DNA of 64,000 nucleotides from an uncultured Caulobacterales bacterium (GCA_903840435.1 CAIMFV010000023.1:1-64000); one strand, 5' to 3'; positions 20,778 to 30,744 are shown, numbered from the stretch's first letter. Made by a program: numbers and translations. Notes: generated by a model from the sequence alone, not told the origin.

Positions 20778-21668
20778 ATGAAAAGTCCAGGACGCGACGT
20801 GCGTTGGGCCTTGATCTTGCTAAGCGCGACCTTCGGCGCTGGACCGGCTATGGCCCAGATGGCCAATTCCGGTCAGGCGGCTTCCCCACCGGCGCAATCG
20901 CCGCGCGCCAACCGCCAGCCTCAGGCCCAGCTACCGCCGCCTCAGCCGGTCAAGGCCTCGGCTGCTGATCGGGCCGCTGCTGAAAGGCTAGACCCCCTCC
21001 GCCGCGCCACCTTCTGGGCCCATGAGGTCGATATTGACCCCAGCGATTTGGTTGCCGGCGTTTCTCTCGCCCGGGCGCTGAGGATATTGGAGCGTTTCGA
21101 TGAGGCGGATGCCGCCGTGACCCGGGTGCTTTTGATTGCACCGAAAAACCTCGATGCGCTCTTGGAGCAGGGGCGCATCCGCATCGCCGGTCGGCAGGGG
21201 TTTTACGCCGTCCAACCCTTGCGCGAAGCGGCGAAATTGGCCCCGAAGGACTGGCGACCCGTCTCCTTGCTTGGTGTCGCCTATCAACAAACCGAAAGGT
21301 ATGACGAGGCGCGACAAGCCTATATGACCGCGCTCAAACTGTCGCCGAACAATCCCGCGGTCTTGTCCAATCTCGGGCTCGCTTACGCCGAAGTGGGCGA
21401 CGTCGGCCCGGCTGAATCCTATCTGCGCGCGGCGGTGGCTCAGCCCAGTGCGGGCATCAAGGAACGCCAAAACCTTGCGCTGTTTTTGGGACTGCACGGG
21501 CGGACCAAAGAGGCGGAAACCATGATCCGCGAAGACCTCCCGCCGGAACTGGCCCAGAACAATCTGGCCTATTTGCGGGCTTTACAAAACCAGCCCCAGC
21601 AAGTGGCCCCAACGGTAAGCCCTGCAACTGGGAGTGCTGCGACGCTCGCCTCGCCTGCCCGACCCTAG
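20778..21668 (+). CDS. Secreted TPR protein, TadD-like
   Basis: The 296-residue product has a signal peptide ending near GPAMAQ, then a Pro/Gln-rich stretch. It has at least three TPR-type repeats (for example GVAYQQTERYDEARQAYMTALKLSPNN and LGLAYAEVGDVGPAESYLRAAV). The start is ATG 20778 with AGGAAGG upstream. It is convergent with tadC; their stop codons overlap in a shared CTAG. TadD is the TPR lipoprotein needed for Tad pilus assembly. This copy lacks an obvious lipobox, so the match rests on domain content and position. Confidence 0.75.
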   Translation: MKSPGRDVRWALILLSATFGAGPAMAQMANSGQAASPPAQSPRANRQPQAQLPPPQPVKASAADRAAAERLDPLRRATFWAHEVDIDPSDLVAGVSLARALRILERFDEADAAVTRVLLIAPKNLDALLEQGRIRIAGRQGFYAVQPLREAAKLAPKDWRPVSLLGVAYQQTERYDEARQAYMTALKLSPNNPAVLSNLGLAYAEVGDVGPAESYLRAAVAQPSAGIKERQNLALFLGLHGRTKEAETMIREDLPPELAQNNLAYLRALQNQPQQVAPTVSPATGSAATLASPARP

Positions 21669-22666
21669 GTCTTGCCCTTCGGCTGCATCACACTGGGCTT
21701 TGAAGGGGCCGTGGCGCTCAAATAGGCAGGCCCGAGAATGACGATAAACAGCGCCGGAAGGAAAAAGATAATCATCGGAACGGTCAGCTTTGCGGGCAGA
21801 GCTGAGGCGCGGCGCTCGGCGTCCGCCACCCGCATTTCGCGATTTTCTTTCGCCATGGTGCGCAAGGCCACACCGAGGGGCGTGCCGTATTTTTCAGCCT
21901 GGGTCATGGCGGTCGTTACGGATTTGAGACCGGCATAGGGGACCCGCTGGGCCAGCGCCTCATAGGCCATGCTGCGGTCCGGCAAATAGGAGAGCTCGGC
22001 GGCCAACAGCGATAATTCTTCAGCCAAGGCGATGGACCGGGTTCCGACCTCGCCCGCCACCTTCTGCACGGCCGCGTCGATCGACATGCCCGCTTCGACG
22101 CAGATCAGCAAAAGGTCCAAAGCGTCAGGAAAGGCACTGACGATTTCCTCAAGCCGCTTGGTCTTCAGGTTGGAAATATAAATATTCGGCCCATAGAAAC
22201 CGATGACAAAGGCGACGAAGACAGCGCAAAATCCCGTCGCCCCGGGAAGTTTGATCGCGTGCAACACGAAGATGTAAAAGGCCGCCACACTGCCGAGCAC
22301 GAAGGGTGTAACCAGCCGGAAAAAATAGAATGTATTGACAGGTCGCGGGCCGCGCAGTCCGGCCTGAGCCAGGTTCCCAACAACGGCGGGATCGGCCAAC
22401 AACTTTGACAATTGCAGCGCATCCACCACCCGCCTTGCCAGACTATCGTCAGTTCGGCGCAGGCTGGTGGGCGACTCATTGCGGATACGCGATCGGGATT
22501 GGCGGCGCAGGTCCTCGCGATGCAACTTGATCGACTTCATGCGTTCGCTCAGCTTTGAGCGATTGAGCAATGGCTCTGCAAACATGGTCGCCGTGACAAA
22601 CACCATGATCGCGACAGCGGCGATGATTATGTTTTCGACGGTGATATAGGAGGCGAGCTTTCCCAT
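21665..22666 (-). CDS. tadC: Tad pilus inner-membrane protein TadC
   Basis: This is a 333-residue type II secretion F-domain protein with N-terminal helices (about residues 9-30), two further helices near 105-150 and a C-terminal pair ending FFLPALFIVILGPAYL. The cytosolic domain carries the T2SSF pattern FPDALDLLLICVEAGMSIDAA. With TadB it forms the inner-membrane platform that the CpaF ATPase drives. It lies 7 bp after tadB and is last in the operon. Confidence 0.93.
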   Translation of the reverse strand: MGKLASYITVENIIIAAVAIMVFVTATMFAEPLLNRSKLSERMKSIKLHREDLRRQSRSRIRNESPTSLRRTDDSLARRVVDALQLSKLLADPAVVGNLAQAGLRGPRPVNTFYFFRLVTPFVLGSVAAFYIFVLHAIKLPGATGFCAVFVAFVIGFYGPNIYISNLKTKRLEEIVSAFPDALDLLLICVEAGMSIDAAVQKVAGEVGTRSIALAEELSLLAAELSYLPDRSMAYEALAQRVPYAGLKSVTTAMTQAEKYGTPLGVALRTMAKENREMRVADAERRASALPAKLTVPMIIFFLPALFIVILGPAYLSATAPSKPSVMQPKGKT

Positions 22667-22673
22667 CTGCAGC

Positions 22674-23663
22674 TCAGATCTTCAGGTTAATCATGCGGCG
22701 CATGACGAAGATGCCAACGCCTTCAATTCCTGCTGCGCCAGCCAAGTAAAGCGGTCCGCGGGGGTCGTGAAACAGGGGCGCCATGAAATTCGGCTGCATC
22801 AAACTGATCAGAACCATGATCCCCGGCGGCAGGGCACCAATGATGAAGGCCGAGGCGACGGCTTCACTGGAGAGGGCCTTGATCTTTTCCCGCAACATCA
22901 TCCGAGACCGGATAACGACCGACAAATTGTTCAGGGCTTCCGCCAAATTGCCACCCGTGGACTGCTGAATGGCGAGCACAATGGAAAAGAAGCGCACCTC
23001 AGCCGACGGGACGCGGGAATAGAGCTTGTCGAGCGACTCTTGTAAGCCCAACCCGATGGAGATGTTTTCCAGTAGTTTCTTGAATTCGATCCCAAGCGGG
23101 TCTTCGGCTTCAGCCGCGATCAATTTAAGGCAATCGTGGACCGGCAAGCCGGACTTCACGCCACGGACGATCGCGTCGATGGCGTCGGGGAACATCTTGG
23201 TGAATTTCTTCAGCCGACCCTCTGCCATGGTCTTCAAGACCATGCGCGGCAAGCCGAGGCCCGCTGCAATGGGAACGCCAATAATCACGAAAATCGGCGC
23301 GCGAAAGAGTACCGCTGGAAGGATCGCAATCAGTGCCGTGATGCCCGAAGCAACCCAGAATACGGTCGGGGTGATGTTTAAACCGGCGCGGACGATGCGC
23401 GCCTCAAGCGACAGGCTCGCGCGCCGTTCAAGTTGTTCCTGGGTCTTGAGGGCCTTGACGATTTGTTTGCGCCGACGCGCTTGATTGTCGACGGTGTTAC
23501 GCGCCTTGGATTGCGGCGTGCGTTTGTCGACGCTAAGCGCGCCGAGGCGTTTGCTGGCCTTGGCGCCTGATGGCTCGCCACCGACCAGGGCGAACCCGAC
23601 GCCGGTCAGGGCCAGAAAGCCGATCAGTCCAGCGACGATTGGCGTGATGGAGCCTAACTCCAT
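22674..23663 (-). CDS. tadB: Tad pilus inner-membrane protein TadB
   Basis: This 329-residue T2SSF-domain protein is paralogous to TadC. The signature is FPDAIDAIVRGVKSGLPVHDCL, and the repeat-containing region is RVPSAEVRFFSIVLAIQQSTGGNLAEAL. N-terminal and C-terminal hydrophobic segments anchor it in the inner membrane. It lies 5 bp downstream of cpaF and 7 bp upstream of tadC, which indicates one operon. Caulobacter nomenclature would be CpaG. Confidence 0.93.
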   Translation of the reverse strand: MELGSITPIVAGLIGFLALTGVGFALVGGEPSGAKASKRLGALSVDKRTPQSKARNTVDNQARRRKQIVKALKTQEQLERRASLSLEARIVRAGLNITPTVFWVASGITALIAILPAVLFRAPIFVIIGVPIAAGLGLPRMVLKTMAEGRLKKFTKMFPDAIDAIVRGVKSGLPVHDCLKLIAAEAEDPLGIEFKKLLENISIGLGLQESLDKLYSRVPSAEVRFFSIVLAIQQSTGGNLAEALNNLSVVIRSRMMLREKIKALSSEAVASAFIIGALPPGIMVLISLMQPNFMAPLFHDPRGPLYLAGAAGIEGVGIFVMRRMINLKI

Positions 23664-23668
23664 GGTGA

Positions 23669-25186
23669 CTACTCCGCCGCGTCCAAAGCTTCGGCCAGTT
23701 CTCGCTCAAGTCCATAATATCGGGCCCGATCCCAGAACCTCGGCCGCGCAATGCCGGTCGACTTGTGTTTGCCGATGATCTTGCCGTCCTTGTCTTCGCC
23801 GGTCATTTCGTAGAGCAGCACGTCTTGGGTGATGATGACGTCGCCCTCGAGTCCCAAAACCTCGGTAATATGGGTTATGCGGCGTGATCCGTCGCGCAGA
23901 CGGGCAGCCTGAATAATCACATCCACAGAGCCAACAATCATTTCGCGAATGGTGCGGGACGGCAGGCCATAGCCGCCCATGGTGATCATCGATTCGATCC
24001 GGCTGATGGCTTCTCTTGGACTATTGGCGTGCAAGGTGCCCATGGAACCATCGTGGCCCGTATTCATGGCTTGCAACAGGTCGAAGGCTTCGGGACCTCT
24101 GACTTCGCCGACGATGATTCGCTCTGGCCGCATCCGCAGGCAGTTTTTCACCAGATCGCGCATGCTGATCATGCCCTGGCCTTCCAGGTTCGGTGGGCGG
24201 GTTTCGAGGCGCACCACATGCGGCTGTTGCAATTGCAATTCTGCTGCGTCTTCGCAGGTAATGACCCGTTCGGTGGGGTCAATAAAGGCGGTCATGGTAT
24301 TGAGCAGCGTCGTCTTGCCCGAGCCCGTGCCGCCGGAAATGACGATATTGCAGCGACACGCCCCGATAACGCCGAGGATGCGGGCGCCTTCTGGGCTGAT
24401 CGACTTGTAATTGACCAAGTCGCTGATGGTCAGCTTGTCCTTACGGAATTTCCGAATGGTTAGGGTGGGCCCGTCCAGCGCTAAGGGAGGCGCGATCACG
24501 TTTACCCGACTGCCGTCCGCCAAACGGGCGTCGCAGATCGGCGAGCTTTCATCGACCCGGCGACCGACCTGACTGACAATGCGCTGGCAGATATTCATCA
24601 ACTGGGCATTGTCCCGGAACCGAACATTGGTCAGTTGGACCTTGCCATTGACTTCGATGAACACCCGGTTGGCGCCATTGACCATGATGTCGGCAATGTC
24701 GTCGCGAACCAGCAAGGTCTCCAAGGGCCCATAGCCCAAGACGTCATTGACGATGTCTTGAACAAGATAGTCTTGTTCCGCCGACGACATGGAGACGTTT
24801 TTGATCGCCACCAATTCGGCGACAATATCGCGAATTTCCTCTGCCGCTGTCTTCTGGTCGAGCTGCGCCAATTGGCCAAGATCGATGGTGTTCAGCAGGG
24901 CGGCATAGATGGATGACTTTATGGCGTAATAGGCTTCGGCCTGTTCGCCCCCCGCATCGGCGGGGGAGGCGGGGGCAGCGGCCGTCCCGGCTTGTGCCGC
25001 GCGCAACTGGTCAAGCCCAGAGGTTTTGCGCGGCGCGGCCGATTTCGCCAGCGCCTGCACGTCTTGGCCTGCCTCACGCGCGGGAGCGTCTTCCCGCTGC
25101 GGTCGCGTCGAGATTGACGATCCGCCTGCCGGTGCGGCGGGGGGCTTGGCCAGAGAGTCGGGCGAACCTGATCTTTTGCCGAACAT
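23669..25186 (-). CDS. cpaF: Tad pilus assembly ATPase CpaF/TadA
   Basis: This 505-residue secretion ATPase polymerises Flp pilin. Walker A is ISGGTGSGKTTLLN (about residue 288), followed by the Asp box ITCEDAAELQLQQPHV and the Walker B region RPERIIVGEVRGPEAFDLL, with the His box GHDGSMGTLHANSP. A Pro/Ala-rich N-terminal linker of about 100 residues precedes the family domain. The start is ATG 25184-25186 (MFGKRSG) with GGGAGGGG upstream; the frame extends 80 codons further into cpaE but is there a shadow. Confidence 0.95.
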   Translation of the reverse strand: MFGKRSGSPDSLAKPPAAPAGGSSISTRPQREDAPAREAGQDVQALAKSAAPRKTSGLDQLRAAQAGTAAAPASPADAGGEQAEAYYAIKSSIYAALLNTIDLGQLAQLDQKTAAEEIRDIVAELVAIKNVSMSSAEQDYLVQDIVNDVLGYGPLETLLVRDDIADIMVNGANRVFIEVNGKVQLTNVRFRDNAQLMNICQRIVSQVGRRVDESSPICDARLADGSRVNVIAPPLALDGPTLTIRKFRKDKLTISDLVNYKSISPEGARILGVIGACRCNIVISGGTGSGKTTLLNTMTAFIDPTERVITCEDAAELQLQQPHVVRLETRPPNLEGQGMISMRDLVKNCLRMRPERIIVGEVRGPEAFDLLQAMNTGHDGSMGTLHANSPREAISRIESMITMGGYGLPSRTIREMIVGSVDVIIQAARLRDGSRRITHITEVLGLEGDVIITQDVLLYEMTGEDKDGKIIGKHKSTGIARPRFWDRARYYGLERELAEALDAAE

Positions 25187-25199
25187 CGGCGACCCCTCC

Positions 25200-26621
25200 C
25201 TAGCGCCGCGCCAACAGGCGGGCGAACAAGGATTGGGCGCCCGCCGGCGGCGGCGGCGCTCCCGTCGTTCTACGCGCCAGCATATTGGCGAATTGGACGA
25301 GACCCTCGGAGATTTTCGACTTGGGATTGAGCTCCATGACCATTTGGCCATTATTTGCCGCGTCGCCGAACAGCTTGGGGTCAAAGGGCACGACGAGGCT
25401 GGGGTCAATCTCAAGGGCGCGGGCAAATTCGCGCAATGGAATTTCTGGCCGACCCTGCACGCCGGTCTGATTCAAAATCAGGCGAATGGGCGCGTCATTG
25501 GGTCGAAGCCGGGCCAAAAGGTCGTTCATATTCTTGGCGTTGCGCAGGCTGGCCAGATCGGGTGTGGCCACCATGACAATCTCATCGGAGGCCAAAAGGG
25601 TTTGGCGCATCCAGCCTGACCAGTGATGCGGCAAATCGAGAATGAGATAGGGCGCAGCCCCGCGGATCTGTGAAAACACCTGCTCATAGGCTTCCGGATC
25701 AATGTCATAGACCTCGTCGACATTGGCGGGCGCCGCGAACAGGCTTAAATGGTCGGTGCATTTGGTGATCAAGCGATCCAATAGCACTGCATCCAAGCGA
25801 TCGGGCTGGGCCAGGGCGTCGCGTAGGCCTTGCAGCGCGTCCTGATTGAAGTCGAGACCGGCCGTGCCAAACGCCAGGTCGTAATCCACGATGACGGTAT
25901 TGAGCTTGGTCGACTCCGAAAGCGCGAACGCCACATTATGAGCAAGTGTCGACGAGCCCACGCCGCCCTTCACCCCAACAAAGCTAATGGCGCGACCGAC
26001 AAAGGCTGTGTCTGGATCTGAATAAAGGCTCGTAACCGCCCGGATGATTTGCAGAGGCGTTAAGGGAGCGACTAAATATTCGCTTACGCCACGGCGGATC
26101 AACTCCCGATAAAGCGCGATATCATTTTGTCTTCCGATAATCACAACCTTTGTCGACGGATCGCAGACCTCGGCGAGGTCTTCGAGCATCGCCAGCAATT
26201 GGGCAGGTTTTTCGGTAGATTCGACGATGATTAAGGGAGGAGTGGGTTGTTCGCGATAGATGCTGGCTGCCTCGCCAATACCGCCGGGCAGCAGTTTCGG
26301 GGTTGCCCTTTGCAGCCGTCGATCACCCATGGCCTTTTGGATGGACGCCATCAGGTCATTTGACCGGCAAAAGACATGGATGGCGATGCGTGGGGCCGAA
26401 AGGTCGCCTTGCGTCTCCTCCGGCGCGGGCAGCCCCTCCTCATCGTCCGAGGTGTCGTCAAGCGCGTCATATGCGGGTTCAGTAGCCGTTAAGCTTGGTC
26501 GGCGTTCAGTGGGTCGGGCCGGACGCTTGGCCGCTAAGGCATCGCGTTCGCGCGCGGCATCGAAGGCCTCCAAATCCAGGTCATCAAGATCGTTAAGGTC
26601 GGAGAGACGAGATGGCGCCAT
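25200..26621 (-). CDS. cpaE: Tad pilus localisation protein CpaE/TadZ
   Basis: The 473-residue protein has an N-terminal receiver-like (atypical) domain (about 80-200, IAIHVFCRSNDLMASIQK to VAPLTPLQIIRAV). A ParA/MinD-like ATPase domain starts at FVGVKGGVGSSTLAHNVA, a deviant Walker A. CpaE places the pilus machine at the cell pole in Caulobacter. It lies between cpaD (3-bp gap) and cpaF (13-bp gap). Confidence 0.93.
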   Translation of the reverse strand: MAPSRLSDLNDLDDLDLEAFDAARERDALAAKRPARPTERRPSLTATEPAYDALDDTSDDEEGLPAPEETQGDLSAPRIAIHVFCRSNDLMASIQKAMGDRRLQRATPKLLPGGIGEAASIYREQPTPPLIIVESTEKPAQLLAMLEDLAEVCDPSTKVVIIGRQNDIALYRELIRRGVSEYLVAPLTPLQIIRAVTSLYSDPDTAFVGRAISFVGVKGGVGSSTLAHNVAFALSESTKLNTVIVDYDLAFGTAGLDFNQDALQGLRDALAQPDRLDAVLLDRLITKCTDHLSLFAAPANVDEVYDIDPEAYEQVFSQIRGAAPYLILDLPHHWSGWMRQTLLASDEIVMVATPDLASLRNAKNMNDLLARLRPNDAPIRLILNQTGVQGRPEIPLREFARALEIDPSLVVPFDPKLFGDAANNGQMVMELNPKSKISEGLVQFANMLARRTTGAPPPPAGAQSLFARLLARR

Positions 26622-26624
26622 GGC

Positions 26625-27344
26625 TTATTTCACCGCCGTTGACACAGCGCCGGACGCTTGATCGTCTTTCGCCGAGGCGGTCAGCTCGCCTTTGCGATAT
26701 TTGTCAAACACCATGGTCCGACGTGCAGCGTCAGCGGGCTGTTCTCCCGTGGGGTGGGCAAGGTCGCGGGGATCCGCCACCAAGGCGGCCAGATTGGCCG
26801 CTGCCGCGCAGCCAAAATGCTGATTGACCCGATTAGACCCAGTAGCGGCGTAGTCATCCCACCCCTTTGAGCAGTCGGGCCCCTTGGCGACTAAGCTTGG
26901 GTGGCTGAGCACAATCGGCGCGCCGCCTGCGCGCACTTCATATCGGGCCATGCGGATCTGATCGACGCGAACGCCATTGGCGGACAAGAAGCTTGCCGCC
27001 GCCAGCGCGGTCTGGTCTTCCGGCGTTCCAGCGCCGCCGCTGGACGGCACATTGACCGTCAACTTCGCATCTTCGCGACCAATCAAACTGGCAGCCAAGG
27101 TCCTAAGCACCGCCTTTTGCGCCTCGGACAGGACACCGCCGGGATGAGGCGTGAGCGCCAGCCGATCAAGGCTCGGCTCGAGCTCTGGCTTAAATTGGTC
27201 AAGCGGGGTCAGGGCGGGCGGTGGCGGCTTGGCGCTTGCGATAGTCGCAGGCTTGGTGCTGGCGCAGCCCGCCAGGACCATGACCAAGGCGAAAGCGGCG
27301 CCGAGCTGGGCGAAGGGTGCGGGCTTAATCGACCACATAGCCAA
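26625..27344 (-). CDS. cpaD: Tad pilus assembly lipoprotein CpaD
   Basis: This 239-residue lipoprotein has the signal and lipobox FALVMVLAGCAS (Cys near 28). The CpaD-family body includes FGCAAAANLAALVADPRDLAHPTGEQPADAARR in two short conserved segments around FGCA and DPRDL. It supports outer-membrane secretin assembly. The 5' end overlaps the cpaC 3' end by 20 bp; an internal ATG at codon 3 is an equally possible start. Confidence 0.9.
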   Translation of the reverse strand: MAMWSIKPAPFAQLGAAFALVMVLAGCASTKPATIASAKPPPPALTPLDQFKPELEPSLDRLALTPHPGGVLSEAQKAVLRTLAASLIGREDAKLTVNVPSSGGAGTPEDQTALAAASFLSANGVRVDQIRMARYEVRAGGAPIVLSHPSLVAKGPDCSKGWDDYAATGSNRVNQHFGCAAAANLAALVADPRDLAHPTGEQPADAARRTMVFDKYRKGELTASAKDDQASGAVSTAVK

Positions 27345-29025
27345 AGGGTCCCTGATAGGAGGTATTGGGGGCGGAGCTGGGAGCGGTTTTGCCTGAAGCC
27401 TTATTCAGTTTGCCCAGGAGGTCGGTCTCCATGTCAGAGGCGATGACGAGCCCGTCAGCAGGCGTCGACAGCTGATCTGGACTGACCGGTTTGACGATAT
27501 AGGGCGTGATAATCACGACCAGCTCGCTCTCATTATTGAGGAAGTCGCGTGAGCGAAACAGCGGCCCTAAGACCGGCAATTGCAGCAATCCTGGAAGTCC
27601 GGCCAGGGTTTGCGAGGTGGTGTTTTGCAACAGGCCAGCCAGCATCATCGCACCGCCGGAGGGCAATTCCACCGTCGTCTCCACCCGGCGCACATTCAGT
27701 CCCGGAATGACGAGTGTGGTTGAGGTCGCTGTATTATCGAGGGTGAAGCCGTTATTTTTTGAAATCTCCGACACCTCGGTGGAGACTTTCAGCGAAATTC
27801 GGCCCGGCCCTAAGACAATGGGTGTGAACCCAAGTCCGACGCCGTAGGTTTTGAACTCGACGCTGATCATGCCGGTCAGGTCGCGAGATACGGGAACCGG
27901 AAATTCGCCGCCGGCGAGGAACTTGGCGCTTTCTCCGGAGATGGCGGTCAAGGTGGGCTCGGCCAGCGTGCGCACGAGGCCAGCGCTTTCAAAGGCTTGC
28001 AACATGGCGCTCGCCGTATTGATGCCGTTCGATCCGGCGGTGTTCATCACTGTGTTGGCATTGCCGGTGCCAAAGGCGGCGTTGCCGCCATTTGGCCCGT
28101 AATTGCCAAACGAGCCGTGCTGGACCTGATAGCATGGCGCAACGAGCCCAGCAGGGCAGGGGATTTGCACTTCCGGTTGGGTTTGGGTGTTGATCTGGTA
28201 GCCGCTGCTCAGGCCGCCTTGCAGCTTGCCATTGACGCCGAAGGTCGACGCCATGCCCAGGGCGATTTGGTTCAGGCCAACCTGGCCTGCGACGGCGGAA
28301 AGGTTGAAGCCCAACTGTTTGATCACCGTGCGATTGACCTCAATCACACGGACCTTGATCATCACTTGGTCTCGCCCGGCGACCGACATCATATTCACGA
28401 CGTTTTCAGGCTTGGCGACAAAGCTCGCCGCCAATTTGACGGCCTTTTCTGCCGTTGAGGCGTCGGGGGCAACGCCGGACAGAATGATGTTGTCATTGAC
28501 CGCGTCGACCCTGACGCCTGAGCCCGGCAGAAGCTTGTTCAGGGTTTGGGCGAGGGCGGTGGTGTCTTGGTCGACACGAACGTTCAACCGCAAGAGTTGT
28601 CGCCCTGAACCATCGTAGAAGGCGGCATCGGTTTGTCCCGAGGCCAAGCCAAGGATGAAAATCCGCCGCCGGGTGGTCAAGGCCACCTGGGCGACCTTCG
28701 GATCGCTGACCAGAACATCGGTCGCATCCACCGGCAAATCGATCACCGCCGACTTCCCCCTCGGAATGGAGAGAAGGCGTGTGCCTGTTCCCGCGCCCAG
28801 ATCCATCCGAATGGTTTGGTCGTCGGAAGGGGTTGCGACCATGTTGGGGGAGGGTTGGCTTGGCGCCGCATAGATGACCTGGGTTGCCTCCCGCCCGCGT
28901 TTTGGCGCGCCAGCAAGTCCTGGATCGGCAGCCTGGACAGAGGTTGCGCTTGACAGGAGGCTTAGCGCCAAGAAGCCAGCAATCGGGCCTGCGAGCTGAA
29001 GGAGGCTTGAGGAATGATGGGTCAT
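27325..29025 (-). CDS. cpaC: Tad pilus secretin CpaC/RcpA
   Basis: The 566-residue outer-membrane secretin has a cleavable signal (SVQAADPG near residue 33), an N-terminal BON/pilus-formation domain with IPRGKSAVIDLPVDATDVL, and the C-terminal secretin domain. That domain is recognised by GGEFPVPVSRD and the late VPVLGPLFRSRDFLNNESELVVIITPYIV, quoted here as VPVLGPLFRSRDF and ELVVIITPYIV. It forms the pore through which the Flp pilus leaves the cell. It overlaps cpaB by 4 bp at its 5' end. Confidence 0.95.
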   Translation of the reverse strand: MTHHSSSLLQLAGPIAGFLALSLLSSATSVQAADPGLAGAPKRGREATQVIYAAPSQPSPNMVATPSDDQTIRMDLGAGTGTRLLSIPRGKSAVIDLPVDATDVLVSDPKVAQVALTTRRRIFILGLASGQTDAAFYDGSGRQLLRLNVRVDQDTTALAQTLNKLLPGSGVRVDAVNDNIILSGVAPDASTAEKAVKLAASFVAKPENVVNMMSVAGRDQVMIKVRVIEVNRTVIKQLGFNLSAVAGQVGLNQIALGMASTFGVNGKLQGGLSSGYQINTQTQPEVQIPCPAGLVAPCYQVQHGSFGNYGPNGGNAAFGTGNANTVMNTAGSNGINTASAMLQAFESAGLVRTLAEPTLTAISGESAKFLAGGEFPVPVSRDLTGMISVEFKTYGVGLGFTPIVLGPGRISLKVSTEVSEISKNNGFTLDNTATSTTLVIPGLNVRRVETTVELPSGGAMMLAGLLQNTTSQTLAGLPGLLQLPVLGPLFRSRDFLNNESELVVIITPYIVKPVSPDQLSTPADGLVIASDMETDLLGKLNKASGKTAPSSAPNTSYQGPFGYVVD

Positions 29026-29924
29026 TGCGCCACCTTCACATCCGTGGCGACGCCGTTGCGAAACACATGAACGACCTGGGGGGCAAGGTTTTCAGCCTTG
29101 GTCGGGGCCGTAGATATGGCGGGACCACTTGTATCGGCGTAAGATCTCAGGACCAGGGTCAAATCCCCCTGCGCTCGGGCGCGTTCCAATACAACGGTTT
29201 GGTCGTCTGAAAGCTGCAGCGTTGCGGTCGAACCGAGGCTCGCTTCGCCGCGACCGGTTGGACTTGAGCTTTGATCGATGGCCAGGACTTTGACGTTTTT
29301 TAGGATGGTCATCGCATTGGCTTGGCCCCCGGATTGGGCCTGCTCAGCCTTGCGCGTCAGCACCACATCCACATGGTCGCCGGGCAAAACGAACCCCGCT
29401 ACCGAGTTTTCGGCGGTAAGCGGCATGGAGACGGCCCGCTCACCCGAATCGAGGCGCACGGCCATGACGCCCGCCTGACCCGCCTTGACCAGTTTCGACG
29501 GCAGGACGGGTTCGCCGGCATGCAACGGTTCGCGAACGACCGAATCCACCAGCGCGGCCCCCGGCGTGCCTTGCATGCCGACAACCGTTTGCTTGATGAC
29601 GCTGGCGGCGGTTAAGGTCGCCCCAGCCATTTTGGACAGGGTCGAGCCCGATTGGTTGGCGACCGGCACCGGGCCATTGGTAATCCAGGCATGGTTCAAG
29701 GCGGAATTTGGCCAAGCCTGCCAATTCAAATCCTGCTCGCCGATCCGTGCGCCCGTGGCGAGCTCGCGCGTCGCAACAGCAACATAGGTCATTGTCGGCT
29801 GTTCGGTTGGCGCTTTGACGACGACTTGCGGCGCAGGGGCGGGCTTCATGACAACCAGAATGACGAACGCAATAATGGCGAGCGCGGCCGATCCAACCAA
29901 AACGAGGAGCCGTCTAGGGTCCAT
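29022..29924 (-). CDS. cpaB: Tad pilus assembly protein CpaB/RcpC
   Basis: This 300-residue protein has an N-terminal membrane anchor (residues 5-26) and a SAF domain: VAVATRELATGARIGEQDL, then LPGDHVDVVLTRKAE. CpaB is a periplasmic partner of the secretin. A 298-bp gap separates it from cpaA upstream, so cpaB may head a separate transcript running to tadC. Confidence 0.92.
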   Translation of the reverse strand: MDPRRLLVLVGSAALAIIAFVILVVMKPAPAPQVVVKAPTEQPTMTYVAVATRELATGARIGEQDLNWQAWPNSALNHAWITNGPVPVANQSGSTLSKMAGATLTAASVIKQTVVGMQGTPGAALVDSVVREPLHAGEPVLPSKLVKAGQAGVMAVRLDSGERAVSMPLTAENSVAGFVLPGDHVDVVLTRKAEQAQSGGQANAMTILKNVKVLAIDQSSSPTGRGEASLGSTATLQLSDDQTVVLERARAQGDLTLVLRSYADTSGPAISTAPTKAENLAPQVVHVFRNGVATDVKVAQ

Positions 29925-30222
29925 TTAGGGCGAAGTCCTCGATCGCGGCATCGCGGACCTTAGGCGAATGATCGCAATCGCCAGGAATCACGCGAAATTC
30001 TACCGGCTGAAGATCAACGTCACCGGTTAACAGGTCCCTAAAGCGGCAACAAAAAACGACCCATGTGTTAATGTTTGTACATTTTGTGTGGCCAGCTTTT
30101 TGACCTTTGTCGGTTCCGCCTGTGGCTTCGGAGGCGCCTAGCCGCAGAATGGGTGTGGCCTGTCTTGGCACTCACCCGGGCTCACCCAAAATGGGCGCTT
30201 TCGAGCCGACAATCGCCGCGCT
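29925..30222. promoter_or_regulatory. Intergenic region upstream of cpaB with a near-consensus CtrA site
   Basis: No gene is seen in this 298-bp gap. TTAA-N7-CTAA at 30027-30041 differs by one base from the full CtrA consensus TTAA-N7-TTAA known from Caulobacter. An AT-rich stretch (30048-30085) could hold the cpaB promoter. No hairpin terminator for cpaA is obvious. Confidence 0.3.
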
Positions 30223-30744
30223 TCAGCCGCCGCTGGCGCGCGACAGAGCCGCGATAAACGGACTTTCAGGGAAGGCGATCAGGGCGCCAATGGCAATCGC
30301 AACCCCATAGGGCACATCGCCACCCGGTTTCAGTAGTCGTGCCAGCCAAGATGGGCCAAGACTAGCCAAGGGTGAAGCTGTTTCACGACTCCACATCAAG
30401 AGCAAGGTGAAGGCGCCCCCCGCAATGGCCGTCGAGACCAAAAAAGGCGCAATGGGCGCCCAGCCTAACCAAAGGCCACAAACCGCGATAAGCTTGGCGT
30501 CTCCGCCCCCGACCCATCCGGCGGCAAACATCCCAATTCCGCAGGCGAGGCAGGCCAGACCAACAGCCAGGCAAAGGCCGATTTCGCCCCAGCTCAGATG
30601 CGCGAGCGCCGCGGCGGGTGCAAAGGCGGCAATGCCAGCCGCACAAAGCCAATTAGGAATGGTCATGGTCGTCGTGTCGCGAAGGGCTGCGACAATCACG
30701 ATTGCAGGGAAGATCATAATGGCGACGAGACCGATAAAAGTCAT
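30223..30744 (-). CDS. cpaA: Prepilin peptidase CpaA/TadV
   Basis: This 173-residue integral membrane aspartic protease (A24 family) processes Flp prepilins. Catalytic aspartates are D23 (ALRDTTTMTIPNW) and D82 (GGGDAKL). About six hydrophobic segments are visible. The start is ATG 30742-30744, which has GGAGAGG six bases upstream; an upstream in-frame GTG at 30783 has no ribosome site. It lies between the third pilin gene and cpaB, as in Caulobacter. Confidence 0.92.
   Translation of the reverse strand: MTFIGLVAIMIFPAIVIVAALRDTTTMTIPNWLCAAGIAAFAPAAALAHLSWGEIGLCLAVGLACLACGIGMFAAGWVGGGDAKLIAVCGLWLGWAPIAPFLVSTAIAGGAFTLLLMWSRETASPLASLGPSWLARLLKPGGDVPYGVAIAIGALIAFPESPFIAALSRASGG

Noticed and set aside
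25187-25426. An 80-codon N-terminal extension of CpaF
   Set aside because: It is the antisense-like shadow of the cpaE 3' end. ATG 25184-25186 has a good ribosome site.
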